A stretch of 64,000 nucleotides of DNA from Hyperoplus lanceolatus (lineage: Eukaryota; Chordata; Actinopteri; Uranoscopiformes; Ammodytidae). The DNA lies in assembly GCA_026929865.2 (NCBI GenBank), contig CM049398.1:18141501-18205500 (forward strand), written 5' to 3'. Below the pieces are notes generated by a model. That model was not told the DNA's origin. It did no database searches and worked only from the letters and a program-made list of their open reading frames with translations. A program made the translations under genes and the position numbers. Shown piece after piece: positions 49,020 through 61,846 of the stretch; the stretch's first letter is position 1, and each line of letters opens with the position of its first letter.

Positions 49020-49252
49020 ATTGTATTGTAGCCTATCTCATTCTGCGGCTGCACGCGATCGTTACTGTTCACTTGCGTGATCACAAAGTCACAGACGAGC
49101 CTCGTTAAATAGCCTAATATGAACATAGGCTATTTATGTCTGGTTGAAATGTAATTCTGCGGCTGCACACGATTGTTACGTTCATTTGCGTGATCACAAA
49201 GTCACAGACGAGCATCGATCGTGCAATAGCCTAATATGAATATAGAAATGAT
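49020..49252 (+). repeat. Tandem duplication, two units of about 115 bp
   Basis: The block TTCTGCGGCTGCAC ... GTGATCACAAAGTCACAGAC ... AGCCTAATATGAA occurs twice in direct orientation (from about 49040 and from about 49156), with small differences. It lies inside the Mutator-like element. Confidence 0.85.
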
Positions 49253-49325
49253 ATAATAATTAAAACTGTGATCACTAGAGGACAAGGGATCTGGTAATAA
49301 ATCAATCAGGATCTAGAATGGAAAC

Positions 49326-50808
49326 CAGTGTTTCCCGCAGGATTTTTTTCAGCAGCGGTGCTGTGGTCCCCGAACCCTCTAGGGGGGTCCGGGGGCATGC
49401 CCCCCCGGCCAAATTTTTTTTGTACCCTGTACATTGGAATCCATGAATCTGGTGCACTTTGAGAGGAGAATATGCACTTAAATCCTATTCACACAGTCCT
49501 GTGTATTACTGTAGATAGGATTATTGGTGTTGTAACTTTGCCTTTTGTGTCTTCATTTACAGATTTTGACATTTTTGTATAGAAATTAATATTTAAACAA
49601 AAAATGCCACAAGGCAAAAATTATTTGCACAATTTATTTACAGATTTTTGCCTAATGCTTAAACACTAATAGTCGTTGCTATGCCCAAAGCATCACAACC
49701 TCTGACTTTTGTAACCATGCCCTAAACAAAAGCACCAACCCTACAAACACAATAAGTGCTTTGCACTGTGTTTGAAATTCTCCAACACACTTCTTTCAAA
49801 ACACTACACACTGTTTTTTACATAAGACACATTGTTCAAAAATTAAATCTCCTGCAATCATGGACAAAACACCTCTCAGGATCTACCACTGCACCCTCTC
49901 TCTCTTGTTCGCCTTGCTTCTCTGTCACTTCTCTTTCCTCTCTTAATTGGTCTTCCTGTATTGTCTGTAATAAACTTGAGCACTTAAACAACAAGTAAGA
50001 AATGCTAGAAATCTTATTTGTTTCCTTCAAATTACCCTATATACATGTATTTGTAATGTTCAAATAATGTCACCTATATTATGCATTCAAATCCAAAAGA
50101 AAATTCTCATTAGCTTGAAAGTTTGCTTCCCTAATTTGCTTTACTAACCTCAGCTCCTCCATTGTCCCCGTCTGCCTTTCTTTTTCACCCAGCTTTTTAG
50201 ACTCATCTGCAAATGTAATATATATTATTTAACTATGTATATATACATTGTGCACAGTGCATCCCTTAAGAGCTTGTACCAGCCTTTTAACCTTTGAGCC
50301 CTAAGCCATTTTTGAGATGTTCTGGTTTACCTGGATTTATTCTCTTATTAAGATTGCATTCATCACCCCTATAATGCATAGCTGTCAAGCTATCATTTAT
50401 TTGGGCCACAACCTGGACTATCAGAATATGTGTGCTGCAGTGATGTCGTTTGAATGTAGGAAATTATCAATTAGATGGTAAAAAAGCTAAAAATATCTCA
50501 CAATTATTTATTGATATGACATAAAAAGGCAAATTGATTGAGCTTGTTATTGCTTAAAACACTTCTTCTTAGAATGGGAATCAAAAAGTGATGAGAAAAT
50601 AAATATAAGTTATACATAGCCTAATAGAAACTATTCATGCTCTAAAAAGTCCATAGGCTTTTTCCCTGCATGTATGCTAATGACCACATGCTTACAGGCG
50701 ATTAGCATAAATCCCTAACTAAAATACGCAATGAAAGCGGATTTTATATGGCAATAAAGAACAACATCGGATCTAAGAGTATGGATTAATTTTTCAAAGT
50801 TCCCGAAA

Positions 50809-50850
<42 letters not shown>

Positions 50851-51300
50851 TAGTCTACTAGAGGAAAAACGGCACGGAGGTTGCGGTTTATAGCCTAGAT
50901 AAAATTAAATTAAATTACGATAGGGCTCAGAGAGTTTTTAACACTGGTGGTCATGTAGCGACACATTTTAGCAACTTACGCTCTCTCTGTCTCTCTCTCT
51001 CTCTTTCCTTCTTTCTTCACTCTTCCGCTTCACTCGCTGCTAGAATCAATGTAACTTTGCAACCGTGTAGGCTACTACTGCCAACAACTGCCACACTCGC
51101 TGTTCTTTGATGTTGGCTACGTGATTATGTGCCGTGTGCTGCGCAATTTACGTTACGCGCTGCCCATTTTCTAAAAGGAGCTACGTACCAAAAAAAATAA
51201 AAAATTGAAAATGCGGAGGAGAAGGATTTTTATAGCAGCGGCGCACGTTCATTCAGCAGCGGCGCTGCGCCGCTGCTGAATGAACGTGGGGGAAACACTG
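49326..51300 (+). mobile_element. hAT-like element (CAGTGTTTCCC ends), copy A1, 1975 bp
   Basis: Terminal repeats CAGTGTTTCCC ... GGGAAACACTG are flanked by the 5-bp duplication GAAAC (49321-49325, 51301-51305). A second copy at 58002-59999 is nearly identical and has its own 5-bp duplication. Such ends with 5-bp sites fit the hAT5-type subgroup as I recall it. No transposase is encoded; the frame at 49756-49998 is shared with the other copy (58432-58674) but has no recognisable domain. It holds a CA microsatellite (about 50809-50848), a CT tract and a terminal hairpin. Confidence 0.85.
51244..51288. repeat. 45-bp near-perfect palindrome near the A1 right end
   Basis: Arms CACGTTCATTCAGCAGCGGC and the exact inverse surround a single central base (T at 51266). 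It sits 12 bp inside the right terminus and is preserved in copy A2. Confidence 0.95.
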
Positions 51301-51827
51301 GAAACTGTCACCTTATGTGTCAGACGTTAATGCCTTTCACCCCGCTTTTTAAAATGAGCTGTTTATTTTAATGTGGTGGCACTTTTTGTGTTTCATTTAT
51401 AAGAGTTTATATTTGTATGTGATTGACCTAGTGTGATAATTGTGAATTAAAGAGACGGATTTTAGAAGATTTACACAAAGCTTCGTTGCTTCATTCATCT
51501 TCTACCTTAACATTTTACCACCGTCCTGGCCACGTGGGACCCTTAACAAACTGACGTATTTTACTGTGTACTAGCATCATAACCGATGGAAACTGTGTAT
51601 TATTATTCACTGCTAGGTGAACTCCGGCAGTAAAACAAAAAGAAGACAACAAATTCAGAGTAGGTTACAATTCTGACCAATGAAATGAGTTCGGGGCGTG
51701 GCTTCCGGTGGAGCTCCACTTTCAATGGTTTCCCCCATGGGTCTGCAAATAGGTACTCTTGCTAAAGCCCAGCCCCATTTTACATGACCCCCATCCCCCA
51801 CTGCAATGATGGCAATAGTGGCTGGCA

Positions 51828-52631
<804 letters not shown>

Positions 52632-52905
52632 GTGTTTAAACCGATGCAGATACCATTATATCTCTGGTTGGTTTCATCAGTGATATGGAACAAATCACTT
52701 CAGCAAATCTGTGTTGAGATAAACTGCAATTAATAGGCAATTCAATCACAGCGACAGACAGACAATGTGTTGTGTCTTAGACTATTATACAGTTAATATG
52801 TTTGGTCCTATTTGCTGTTGCATGTGCAGACTTGGAATGCCTTTATTGTCGTATCATTAAAAATGTATGACAATATTCGGAGTACTACTCTTGGAAGGTG
52901 CCACA

Positions 52906-55507
52906 TAGGGCTGGGCAATATGACGATATCATATCGTGGACGATGTGAAAGTGTCTCCCGGGAGAGATTTGGCCATACCGTTTATACCGCGGAGAAAAAA
53001 AGTTCATGTGGCGGGAGCTTAGATAGAGCGGGAGGCAGCTGTCCCTCCGAGTCCCTACAGTTACACTGCAGTTACACCGCCGCGCCACACGGGGGCTCTG
53101 CAGCAGAGTTCTGGGCTGCAATACAGCTTCTCTACCCTCAACAGAAGAAGCCTCATCTGTTGCTCTAGCTGTCTAGCTCCGGTGCGCCATACAGTTAACA
53201 AACCAACTCCGTGTCACGGTGGCAGAGCAGCTGGTATTAATGGTCAAAAATGTCATCGGGAAAAGGAAACTTGCTGCTGTGTGCGGCGCTTCAGCGTGCT
53301 GTTGCCGTGACGCAGAGTTGGCTTGTTTTAAGCCGCAAACTACATGGGTTAGCTCTCGTGAGCTAGCTGGCTAATAATGACATCTTTAGCCTACTCTGGG
53401 CTTCACCCCCGTGCTGTTATTGTAGGAGACAGCCAGCAAGGCTGGTTTTATGTAACTTTAAAACATGTCAAACTTGAAAATATTATTTGTGTTGAAGCTG
53501 GAGTGAAAGTATTACCAGACATTTGCTCATTAGTTAATGTTGACAGCTTTTTTAAATGAAGATGAGAAAATACTGCAGGAAAATTCAAGTCTTTCATTAT
53601 TTTGATATAGGCTACTATCAATTGGAAAATGTAGGCTCTTTGGTTGATGCTGTCATTTTTATTTTGCACTGACTGACTAAAGCCAGACTGGTGTGGTATT
53701 TTGCACCAGTTTGTCTTTTGTATGGAAATTTAAGTTCCAAGCAAAAGATGAAAATAATCTAATGTGATTAAAGTGCAGTATGGTTATTGTAATCCATTTA
53801 ATTTAAAGAGCAACTTGCAGGTTAGAGACCCCAGTTAAACAGCATATAGGGAAAAAATTCAACTACTCGATTTAAAAAAAAAATTTAAAAATATACATCA
53901 CAGTGGCTTCTGGAGCTATTTTTGTGCGAGAATTGTTCATCCGCATCTAAAAAAAAGGTACAAGGCCGTGACGTCACGGGAGGGACTGCGGTCCATTCGA
54001 ACAATAGAAATGAATGCGTTTTAGTGATATTTTGGACACTTGTAAAAATATATTCATGTGGATATGACGGGACACACACTTATAATTGTGATCCGTATAT
54101 GTCTAAGAGAACAGGACAAGTCAAGGATCAGAAAATAAAACTAAATAATAACAGAAATATGGACGGGAGTGATGGCATGTTTTTCAGGCTGACTGTGACT
54201 TACTACTGAGCGTTAGCTAAGGATATGCTGTGTCAGACTACCACACCCCTACACTGTGATCACGTTGTAAATGGTTGCTATTGTTTCAGCAGTAAGTGAA
54301 CTAGTGTTGTGTAGGTTATCTAACACTGACAGGAGTAGCCTATTGATACCTGTTATGAAACTATAGTCTCGGACTAATTGTAACTCCACATGCTGCTGCT
54401 CTAACGTTACCGCACGGGAGAGAGAGCGGGCGCCGGGCGGGCGAGCGAGCGAGAGAAAGAGAGCGAGTGATTTATCAGATTTGTTCTACAATAGGAATAA
54501 AAGCATTGAGGATCAAATTAAAGTAAATACAACATATAGTAAATTGATTATGACTATGGGTTATGACTTGTTAGCTAGTGGTTATGCTGCCAGCAATACA
54601 TTATAACCACACGTTGCTTCTCTCACCATTTAAATTAGTATGCCGACTAACTTTGGAAGTTTAAAAACATTAGCAAACAAGACTTACAGATCATAGTTTC
54701 TGTGGGATGAATTTCTGACGGCTCCGTGTCCGGTCGGCCCTAGCTAGGTCCTAGGTCTGTGTCCCACCATGTGTCCGTGACCGTCAGTCCAGCTGCGGCT
54801 CGGGACAGAGATTGTGAAGCAGCTCAGCTGTTTATTAAACCACGCAGGTCAGGTGTTGTATGGGTATCCCCTCCTCAACTTCACCGTGTCGCATAATAAG
54901 CCTCCTGTCCTGTCTAAAATGATCACCGTGTGTTTCGTGAGGGAGGGAGGCGGCTGCGGCAGCGATGTAGTCCCGTCTCTTCACGTCTAAACACACCCGG
55001 TGACTACAGCTAGCTAGCGCGGCTTACAGTATGTACTGTTACAGACACCGTGGACTACTTTTCCTCAAAGGCTGGAGTACACAATACTTCTCCATTATTT
55101 TAAAAATGCAATGTAAAACTACTAGAACAAAAAGGCACACACTAAATGACAACAGTTCAATTCACTACTACCTACTACTGTGCATTGGTTGAGGCTGTTA
55201 GGTTCGGTCAGGTTCTCACGACTCCCTCCCGTGACGTATTCGAATGCTGTGAACTTTTTAGCAGTGTAGCTCAAAAACGCCACTTTTCTCTCAGAATTTA
55301 CATATTTGTGTTTTGAAAAACGTATAAAATCCTTCATAGTCTTTTTGAATGGGCATGTCCAGAGAAGGTTATGAATCAATCTCGTTTTTTTTTAAACCTG
55401 CAAGTTGCTCTTTAAAGGAAAAATACTATATCGTGATATATATCCATATCGTGATATAAAATTACCTATATCGTGATATAAGATTTGGTCCATATCGCCC
55501 AGCCCTA
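52906..55507 (+). mobile_element. hAT element (TAGGGCTGGGC ends), copy D1, 2602 bp
   Basis: A perfect 8-bp target duplication GTGCCACA (52898-52905, 55508-55515) surrounds TAGGGCTGGGCAATATGACG ... CATATCGCCCAGCCCTA. Near the right end are repeated ATATCGTGATATA motifs, likely transposase-binding subterminal repeats. It shares a 60-codon open frame (53377-53559) with copy D2 but no recognisable transposase. A 1605-bp TTAA element is inserted at 53807; without it D1 is about 1 kb, the size of D2. Confidence 0.9.
53807..55411. mobile_element. TTAA-target element nested in D1, 1605 bp
   Basis: TTAA (53803-53806, 55412-55415) flanks 17-bp terminal repeats AGAGCAACTTGCAGGTT / AACCTGCAAGTTGCTCT. 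Copy D2 lacks it and shows the uninterrupted sequence with a single TTTAAA at the equivalent site, direct evidence of a precise insertion. The interior has CpG-rich stretches near 54410-54470 and 54710-55020 and no recognised protein. Confidence 0.9.
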
Positions 55508-55578
55508 GTGCCACACATACTAAATACATCTCCACACATTCATTCATACATTCCACACAATATTAAAATAATTTTAAG

Positions 55579-55760
55579 GGGTGCCCTTAGCTCAGTTGGT
55601 AGGGCGTCCCCTCCATGGGCCTCGGCCAGCAGCGGACCCGGGTTCGATTCCAGCCCACGGTCGTTCTCTGCATGTCACTCCCCTCTCTGCCCCATTTCCA
55701 CTCTGTCTCGACACTATCAATAAAGCATACAAATGCCAAAAAAAAATCTTAAAAAAAAAA
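55579..55760 (+). mobile_element. tRNA-derived SINE, nearly complete
   Basis: A tRNA-like head GGGTGCCCTTAGCTCAGTTG with A-box TAGCTCAGTTGGTAG (from 55588) and B-box GGTTCGATTCC (55641-55651), then the body 'tctctgcatgtcactcccct', AATAAAGCATAC and an A-rich tail. Internal RNA polymerase III promoter elements are intact by eye. Same family as the fragment at 9520-9683. It is a SINE head and not a tRNA gene, because the cloverleaf 3' half is absent. Confidence 0.85.
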
Positions 55761-56487
55761 TGTAGTAGTTAAAAAACTACAGTAAGAAATTGCACATTGA
55801 GAATATTTCAGATTGGTGTATTAAATAATCAGTCTTACAAAAAGGACTGATTGTCCTTTAGACAAAGTGGGTTAATATCTTTAAGAGGTAGTTTTTTCAT
55901 TTGGTTGTTTTTGTTTCACAAGCTTTGTCTTATAAAAGTCACAGTTGTTACTTTTCCTGTTGAACATGATACAGGCCAACCATGATGTTAATGCAAAAAA
56001 CAAAAATGCAAAACAGTGTGACAGCAGACTGTAGACCATAAAAGCGACTAGCGCTGCACTTGTAAAAACCTAGAGTTGGCCTTTGAATTGAATTACTGTT
56101 TAGACTGCAGCAGTTTTGGTGGTTGTTTTCCATATTGATAGATGATGATGACTTATTGATTAATGGCGTTGTCCGTGTGTCTCCTCCTCCTTCTTTAAGT
56201 CCATCTGTATTTTCCCCCTGGCCCTGCTGTGTGATGCTGTGGATTTAGTTTTTTCGCTCTGTTGGCCATGGTGGGAGCGTGCATCCAACATCTATTGGGG
56301 TTGGGCCGCCAGCCGATGGGTCAGTGTGTAATGTGCTGTTAGCTCTTTGTCATGGAGTTCTGCTGATCTCCACGTTTTTTTCCCACACCCCCCTGAGGCC
56401 CTCCCGGTAAGTGGTGCTGGTGACATCACTAATAGTAAACAATAGCTTTCAGTGGGAGTAAATGTCTGTCTGCTGTATGCTCCTCTC
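55761..56487 (+). other. arhgef12: Unique intronic sequence
   Basis: No repeat termini or coding exon recognised. One of the few low-repeat islands of arhgef12 intron 1. Confidence 0.5.
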
Positions 56488-56979
56488 CAGGGGCCTCATT
56501 TATAAATGTATAATAATAAACATACATTTCTACACAAATATTGGGATTTATAGAAAGCAAACTTGACGGGAAGATGTGCGGCCCTCCACGCAAACTCTGA
56601 TCCATGCGTACGCACAGAACGTGGAGAAAGGAGAAACGGCGACTCCGTCGGCACATGTATGAAGTGCGAGAACGAATGTATTTGTGTAAAATGAATCCAG
56701 ATATAGGCCTATTATAAACCATGTAGGTCTATCATATAGGGAATTCCTTTGCAAAACGGATGAAGCCATTCTTACATGTAATAAAAAAATGCCTCCACGG
56801 ATTTTTCCATGGAGTGATACCAACAAAAAACAAAACGAATTGGGATCTTAAATAGCCTACAAACGGAGATATATGAGTGCAAATGTAAAAAAAACAAACA
56901 AAAAAAAAACATTTGAATAAGCTCTGCAGTTATTAAAGAATAGCCTATCTGATTGTTATTGGATTCATTCTGATCAGTG

Positions 56980-57980
56980 TTTCCCCTAGAATTTTTTTTA
57001 GGCCCGGTGGTAAGAGCTGATAAAAAGTATGCACGCCGCGTGCGTACCAAATTTCCAGAAGAAATTGACCAAAACGAATTCCATTTGGGATGAGCTTCTT
57101 TTTACAGCCCCGTTAAAAATGAGGGCATAGGGTTATACTTTCACATTCAGTATGTTTGTACATGTAGTGTTTCTCACAGGATTTTTAGATCCTGCTGGGT
57201 GAGAAATGGACCTTCTAGTGGTGTCTGGGGGCATGCCCCTGTAGAAGAAACCTTATCCTTTTAAAGTTAAATGCATAAATCTGGTGCACTTTGAGAGGCG
57301 AAATCTGTTTAATTCTGTGCTCTGTAAACAACTGTCATATGTCCTGCCTATAACTATTTTCTGTAATAATTTGGAGACACAAGCCATGTAAACTATTGAA
57401 GAAAAACACGTGGATTTCAATTAAAAACAATAAACACTAAGATCTAATATAGACAGGTCCTGTCTAGTACTCATTTCTGGAATAATCTGAATCACCTCAC
57501 CTTGAAGCTAGCCTATTGAAAAAATGTCTTTATATTTTTTTTATGCAAATAGCCTTGTTGAAAATAAATGAATTAACATAGGCTACACATCATGATTAGC
57601 CTATCAACATGCGCTACATAAGGCAAAATCCCTGTTCCGACCATTATATTTCATCTAGCCTATTTCTCAATTTAAAACATAAAAATAAAGTAGGCTAGTC
57701 CTAGCATTGAAAATACAAAAAAAATAAAGCTTGTAGGCCTACTATGGCCTGCTGTTTTCAAGAGAACTTAACAGTTAAAACAATACATTAATTAATATGT
57801 CGCCTGAAAATAAATTAATGCTTTTCTGAGAATTTCAAAGGCAGTAGCAGTGTGGCACTTCTGTAAAATTACTGAAACGAGTGCATGCCGTTTTTTTCAG
57901 CGCTGTCTCTGCTGTTGATATTGGTTGAGCACTTTTTCCTATTCAATGACTGAGTCCTTAATATCTCCATAGAGCAGGCG
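56980..57980 (+). mobile_element. Old hAT-like remnants related to A1/A2
   Basis: A left end CAGTGTTTCCCCTAGAATTT lies at about 56978, and a second degenerate start AGTGTTTCTCACAGGATTTT at about 57168. The latter continues with 'aatctggtgcactttgagag', matching A1 internally. No right ends were found. These are older, partial members of the family. Confidence 0.55.
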
Positions 57981-58001
57981 CTGGTTTTATTTTCGCCACT
58001 A

Positions 58002-59485
58002 CAGTGTTTCCCGCAGGATTTTTTTCAGCAGCGGTGCTGTGGTCCCCGAACTTTCTAGGGGGGTCCGGGGGCACGCCCCACCAGACGAATTTTTTTTGTA
58101 CCCTGTACATTGGAATCCATGAATCTTGTGCACTTTGAGAGGAGAATATGCACTTAAATCCTATTCACACAGTCCTGTGTATTACTGTAGATAGGATTAT
58201 TGGTGTTGTAACTTTGCCTTTTGTGTCTTCATTTACAGATTTTGACATTTTTGTATAGAAATTAATATTTAAACAAAAAATGTCACAACGCAAAAATAAT
58301 TTGCACAATTTATTTACAGATTTTTGCCTAATGCTTAAACACTAAAAGTGGTTGCTATGCCCAAAGCATTACAACCTCTGACTTTTGTAACCATGCCCTA
58401 AACAAAAGCACCAACCCTACAAACACAATAAGTGCTTTGCACTGTGTTTGAAATTCTCCAACACACTTCTTTCAAAACACTACACACTGTTTTTTACATA
58501 AGACACATTGTTCAAAAATTAAATCTCCTGCAATCATGGGCAAAACACCTCTCAGGATCTACCACTGCACCCTCTCTCTCTTGTTCTCCTTGCTTCTCTG
58601 TCACTTCTCTTTCCTCCCTTACTTGGTCTACCTGTATTTTCTGTAATAAACTTGAACACTTAAACAACAAGTAAGAAATGCTAGAAATCTTATTTGTTTC
58701 CTTCAAATTACCCTATATACATGTATTTGTAATGTTCAAATAATATCACCTATATTATGCATTCAAATCCAAAAGAAAATTCTCATTAGCTTGAAAGTTT
58801 GCTTCCCTAATTTGCTTTACTAACCTCAGCTCCTCCATTGTCCCCGTCTGCCTTTCTTTTTCACCCTGCTTTTTAGACTCATCTGCAAATGTAATATATA
58901 TTATTTAACTATGCATATATACATTGTGCATCCCTTAAGAGCTTGTACCAGCCTTTTAACCTTTGAGCCCTAAGCCATTTTTGAGATGTTTTGGTTTACC
59001 TGGATTTATTCTCTTATTAAGATTGCATTCATCACCCCTATAATGCATAGCTGTCAAGCTATCATTTATTTGGGTCACAACCTGGACTATCAGAATATGT
59101 GTGCTGCAGTGATGTCGTTTGAATGTAGGAAATTATCAATTAGACAGTAAAAAAGCTAAAAATATCTCACAATTATTTATTGATATGACATAAAAAGGCA
59201 AATTGATTGAGCTTGTTATTGCTTAAACACTTCTTCTTTGTCTTGGGAGTCAATAAATGATGTGAAAATTATAAAATAAATATAAGTTATACATAATAGA
59301 AACTATTCATGCTCTTTTAAAAAGTCCATAGGCTTTTTCCCTTTCCCTGCATTCATGCTAATGCCCACATGCAGGCGATTAGCATAAATCCCTAACTAAA
59401 ATACGCGATGAAAACAGATTTTATATGGCAATAAAGAACAACATCGGATCTAACAGTATGGATTAATTTTTCAAAGTTCCCGAAA

Positions 59486-59543
<58 letters not shown>

Positions 59544-59999
59544 GTCTACTAGAGGAAAAACGGCACGGTTGCGGTTTATAGCCTAGATAAAATAAAATAA
59601 AATTACGATAGGGCTGAGGGTTTTTAACACTGGTGGTCATGTAGCGACACATTTTAGCAACTTACTCTCTCTCTCTCTCTGTCTCTCTCTCTCTCTCTCT
59701 CTTTCCTTCTTTCTTCGCTCTTCCGCTTCACTCGCTGCTAGAATCAATGTAACTTTGCAACCGTGTAGGCTACTACTGCCAACAACTGCCACACTCGCTG
59801 TTCTTTGATGTCGGCTACGTGATTTGTGCCGCATGCTGCGCAATTTACGTTACGCGCTGCCCATTTTCTAAAAGGAGCTACGTACCAAAAAAAAAAAAAA
59901 AAATAGAAAATGCGGAGGAGAAGGATTTTTATAGCAGCGGCGCACGTTCATTCAGCAGCGGCGCAGCGCCGCTGCTGAATGAACGTGGGGGAAACACTG
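58002..59999 (+). mobile_element. hAT-like element copy A2, 1998 bp
   Basis: Same ends and nearly the same interior as A1, flanked by the 5-bp duplication CACTA (57997-58001, 60000-60004). Differences include a longer CA tract (about 59488-59537), a missing short repeat near 58930 relative to A1, and a longer CT tract. The high similarity implies recent activity or gene conversion. No transposase. Confidence 0.88.
59943..59987. repeat. 45-bp palindrome near the A2 right end
   Basis: The same hairpin as at 51244-51288, but with A (59965) and not T at the central base. Confidence 0.95.
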
Positions 60000-60184
60000 C
60001 ACTAGTTCAACGTTTGCTTGCTAGTCATGCTCCTGCTTATTGGCTTCCGTGTCAAAAAGTGCGCACCGAATGCACACGCGCATCGTGCCGTGCGCAGAAT
60101 ACATACACACACGCAGACACACAGATCAGATGATGGGATTATCAAACGAGAGGTTGTAAAGACAGGCGCACACGAGCCCGGTGT

Positions 60185-60290
60185 GCCCGTGCAGTAATAC
60201 AGCCCTGGTGGCGTCCACTTTTATGTCGGATCGCTTCTTTTTATTTCGGCCACAGCGTTCACAGATATCGCCACAGGCTGCACTCTGACA
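60185..60290 (-). pseudogene. Decayed MYB/SANT-like segment of a Harbinger element
   Basis: On the minus strand one frame gives VQPVAISVNAVAEIK and the next gives NKKKRSDIKVDATRAVLL. Together they resemble the 'VNAV...EIKKKxSDIKVDAxR' style of MYB/SANT-like DNA-binding proteins carried by fish Harbinger transposons. The frame change shows it is broken. The match is short and from memory. Confidence 0.35.
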
Positions 60291-60799
60291 CCTTTACCCT
60301 CACACTGTGCCACCAAACTAAATTTTCCCTGGTCGCCACTTCTCCAACGGGTACTTCGGCGTGACCGCAGTGATCCACACCGTGTGGAGTCTATTTTTCC
60401 ATTTCCCTTTCAGACGGCGATTGCCACTACCGCCTTCATGCACTCAGTAAATGATGTTAATTTGGGCGTGTCAATAGCCCCTTTTACACAGAGATTGCGG
60501 CATATTGACGGAACAACATCACTCCAATATGCCAGCTTTGCTTGCTTCTGTGTTATTTACACAGAACCAAGCAACGCCGGCCTGCTGGCGCATCAGTAGC
60601 CCCTTTTACACAGCGTTCCGGAATGAAAGAGGTGCTTGTAAACATTTAGCGCTGCGCCGGTCAGCTGCTTTACAACAACAACACTGGCCGGTGAATTGAG
60701 AGCAGGAGTACTGGAGCTTGCAGTAAGAGGGCCGTATTTTACTGTCCCCACGATGTGCCGGTTGATCTCGCGACGCGCTGAGTCCAACATCTCTGGGAC

Positions 60800-61778
60800 T
60801 AGGGCTGGGCGATATGGACCAAATGTTATATCACGATATAGGTAATTTTATATCACGATATGGATATCACGATATAGTATTTTTCCTTTAAATTCAATGG
60901 ATTACAATAACCGTACTGAACTTTAATCACATTAGATTATTTTCATTTTTGCTTGGAACTTAAATTTCCATAGAAAAGAAAAACTGGTGCAAAATACCAC
61001 ACCAGTCTGGCTTTAGTCAGTCAGCGCAAAATAAAAATGACAGCATCAACCAAAGAGCCTACATTTTCCAATTGATAGTAGCCTATATCAAAATAATGAA
61101 AGACAGTATTTGCTCATCTTCATTTAAAAAAGCTGTCAAAATTAACTAATGAGCAAATGTCTGGTAATACTTTAACTCCAGCTTCAACACAAATAATATT
61201 TTCAAGTTTGACATGTTTTAAAGTTACATAAAACCAGCCTTGCTGGCTGTCTCCAACAATAACAGCACGGGGGTGAAGCCCCGAGTAGGCTAAAGATGTC
61301 ATTATTAGCCAGCTAGCTCACAAGAGCTAACTCATGTAGTTTGCGGCTTAAAACAAGCCAACTCTGCGTCACGGCAACAGCACGCTGAAGCAGCAAGCAA
61401 GTTTCCTTTGCCCAATGACATTTTTGACCGTTAAAAGCTGCTCTGCCACCGTGACACGGAGTTGGTTTGTTAATTTTAGTGACGGCGCACCGAAGCTAGA
61501 CCATGAACTAGACAGCTAGAGCAACAGATGAGGCTTCTTCTGTTGCGGGTAGAGAAGCTGTATTGCAGCCCAGAACTCTGCTGCATAGCCTCCGTGTGGC
61601 GCGGCGGTGTAACTGCAGTGTAACTATAGGGACTCGGAGGGACAGCTGCCTCCCACTCCATATATTCTCCCGCCTCATGAACTTTTTTTCTCCGCGATAT
61701 AAACGGTATGGCCAAATCTCTCCCGGTAGACACGTTCATATCGTCCACGATATGATATCGTTATATCGCCCAGCCCTA
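60800..61778 (-). mobile_element. hAT element copy D2, 979 bp, inverted relative to D1
   Basis: A perfect 8-bp duplication TCTGGGAC (60792-60799, 61779-61786) surrounds TAGGGCTGGGCGATATGGAC ... GATATCGTTATATCGCCCAG and the final CCCTA. It is the empty-site version of D1 at the TTAA position (near 60888-60894). Confidence 0.92.
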
Positions 61779-61846
61779 TCTGGGACTGTTAACCAAACTG
61801 ACAAAAATCACTCTGCTGCTCACTGCTTCACCTCTGTGTCTATGTC

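Larger units (their letters stand above)
48516..51760. mobile_element. Mutator-like element with long terminal repeats, interrupted
   Basis: A perfect 9-bp target duplication GCTAAAGCC lies at 48507-48515 and 51761-51769. Inverted arms of about 375 bp (48516-48890 and 51393-51760) start (G/A)AGAG then ACCTATTTGCAGACCCATGG. Long terminal repeats plus a 9-bp duplication fit the Mutator superfamily. The remaining interior is non-coding and includes a 110-bp tandem duplication; a separate element (49326-51300) is inserted in it. Without that insertion it would be about 1.27 kb and non-autonomous. Confidence 0.8.

Noticed and set aside
53377-53559. A 60-codon frame shared by D1 and D2 (61120-61302 minus)
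   Set aside because: It is shared because both are copies of one transposon. It lacks an ATG at the called start and any hAT transposase motif.
55579-55660. Possible tRNA gene with A and B boxes
   Set aside because: The tRNA-like head is followed by the fish SINE body and an A-rich tail, and no cloverleaf 3' half or acceptor stem partner is present.
56160-56410. Candidate second exon of arhgef12
   Set aside because: I found no frame giving the expected early residues after MSxTQSxxTDR and no acceptor-donor pair around a conserved open stretch.
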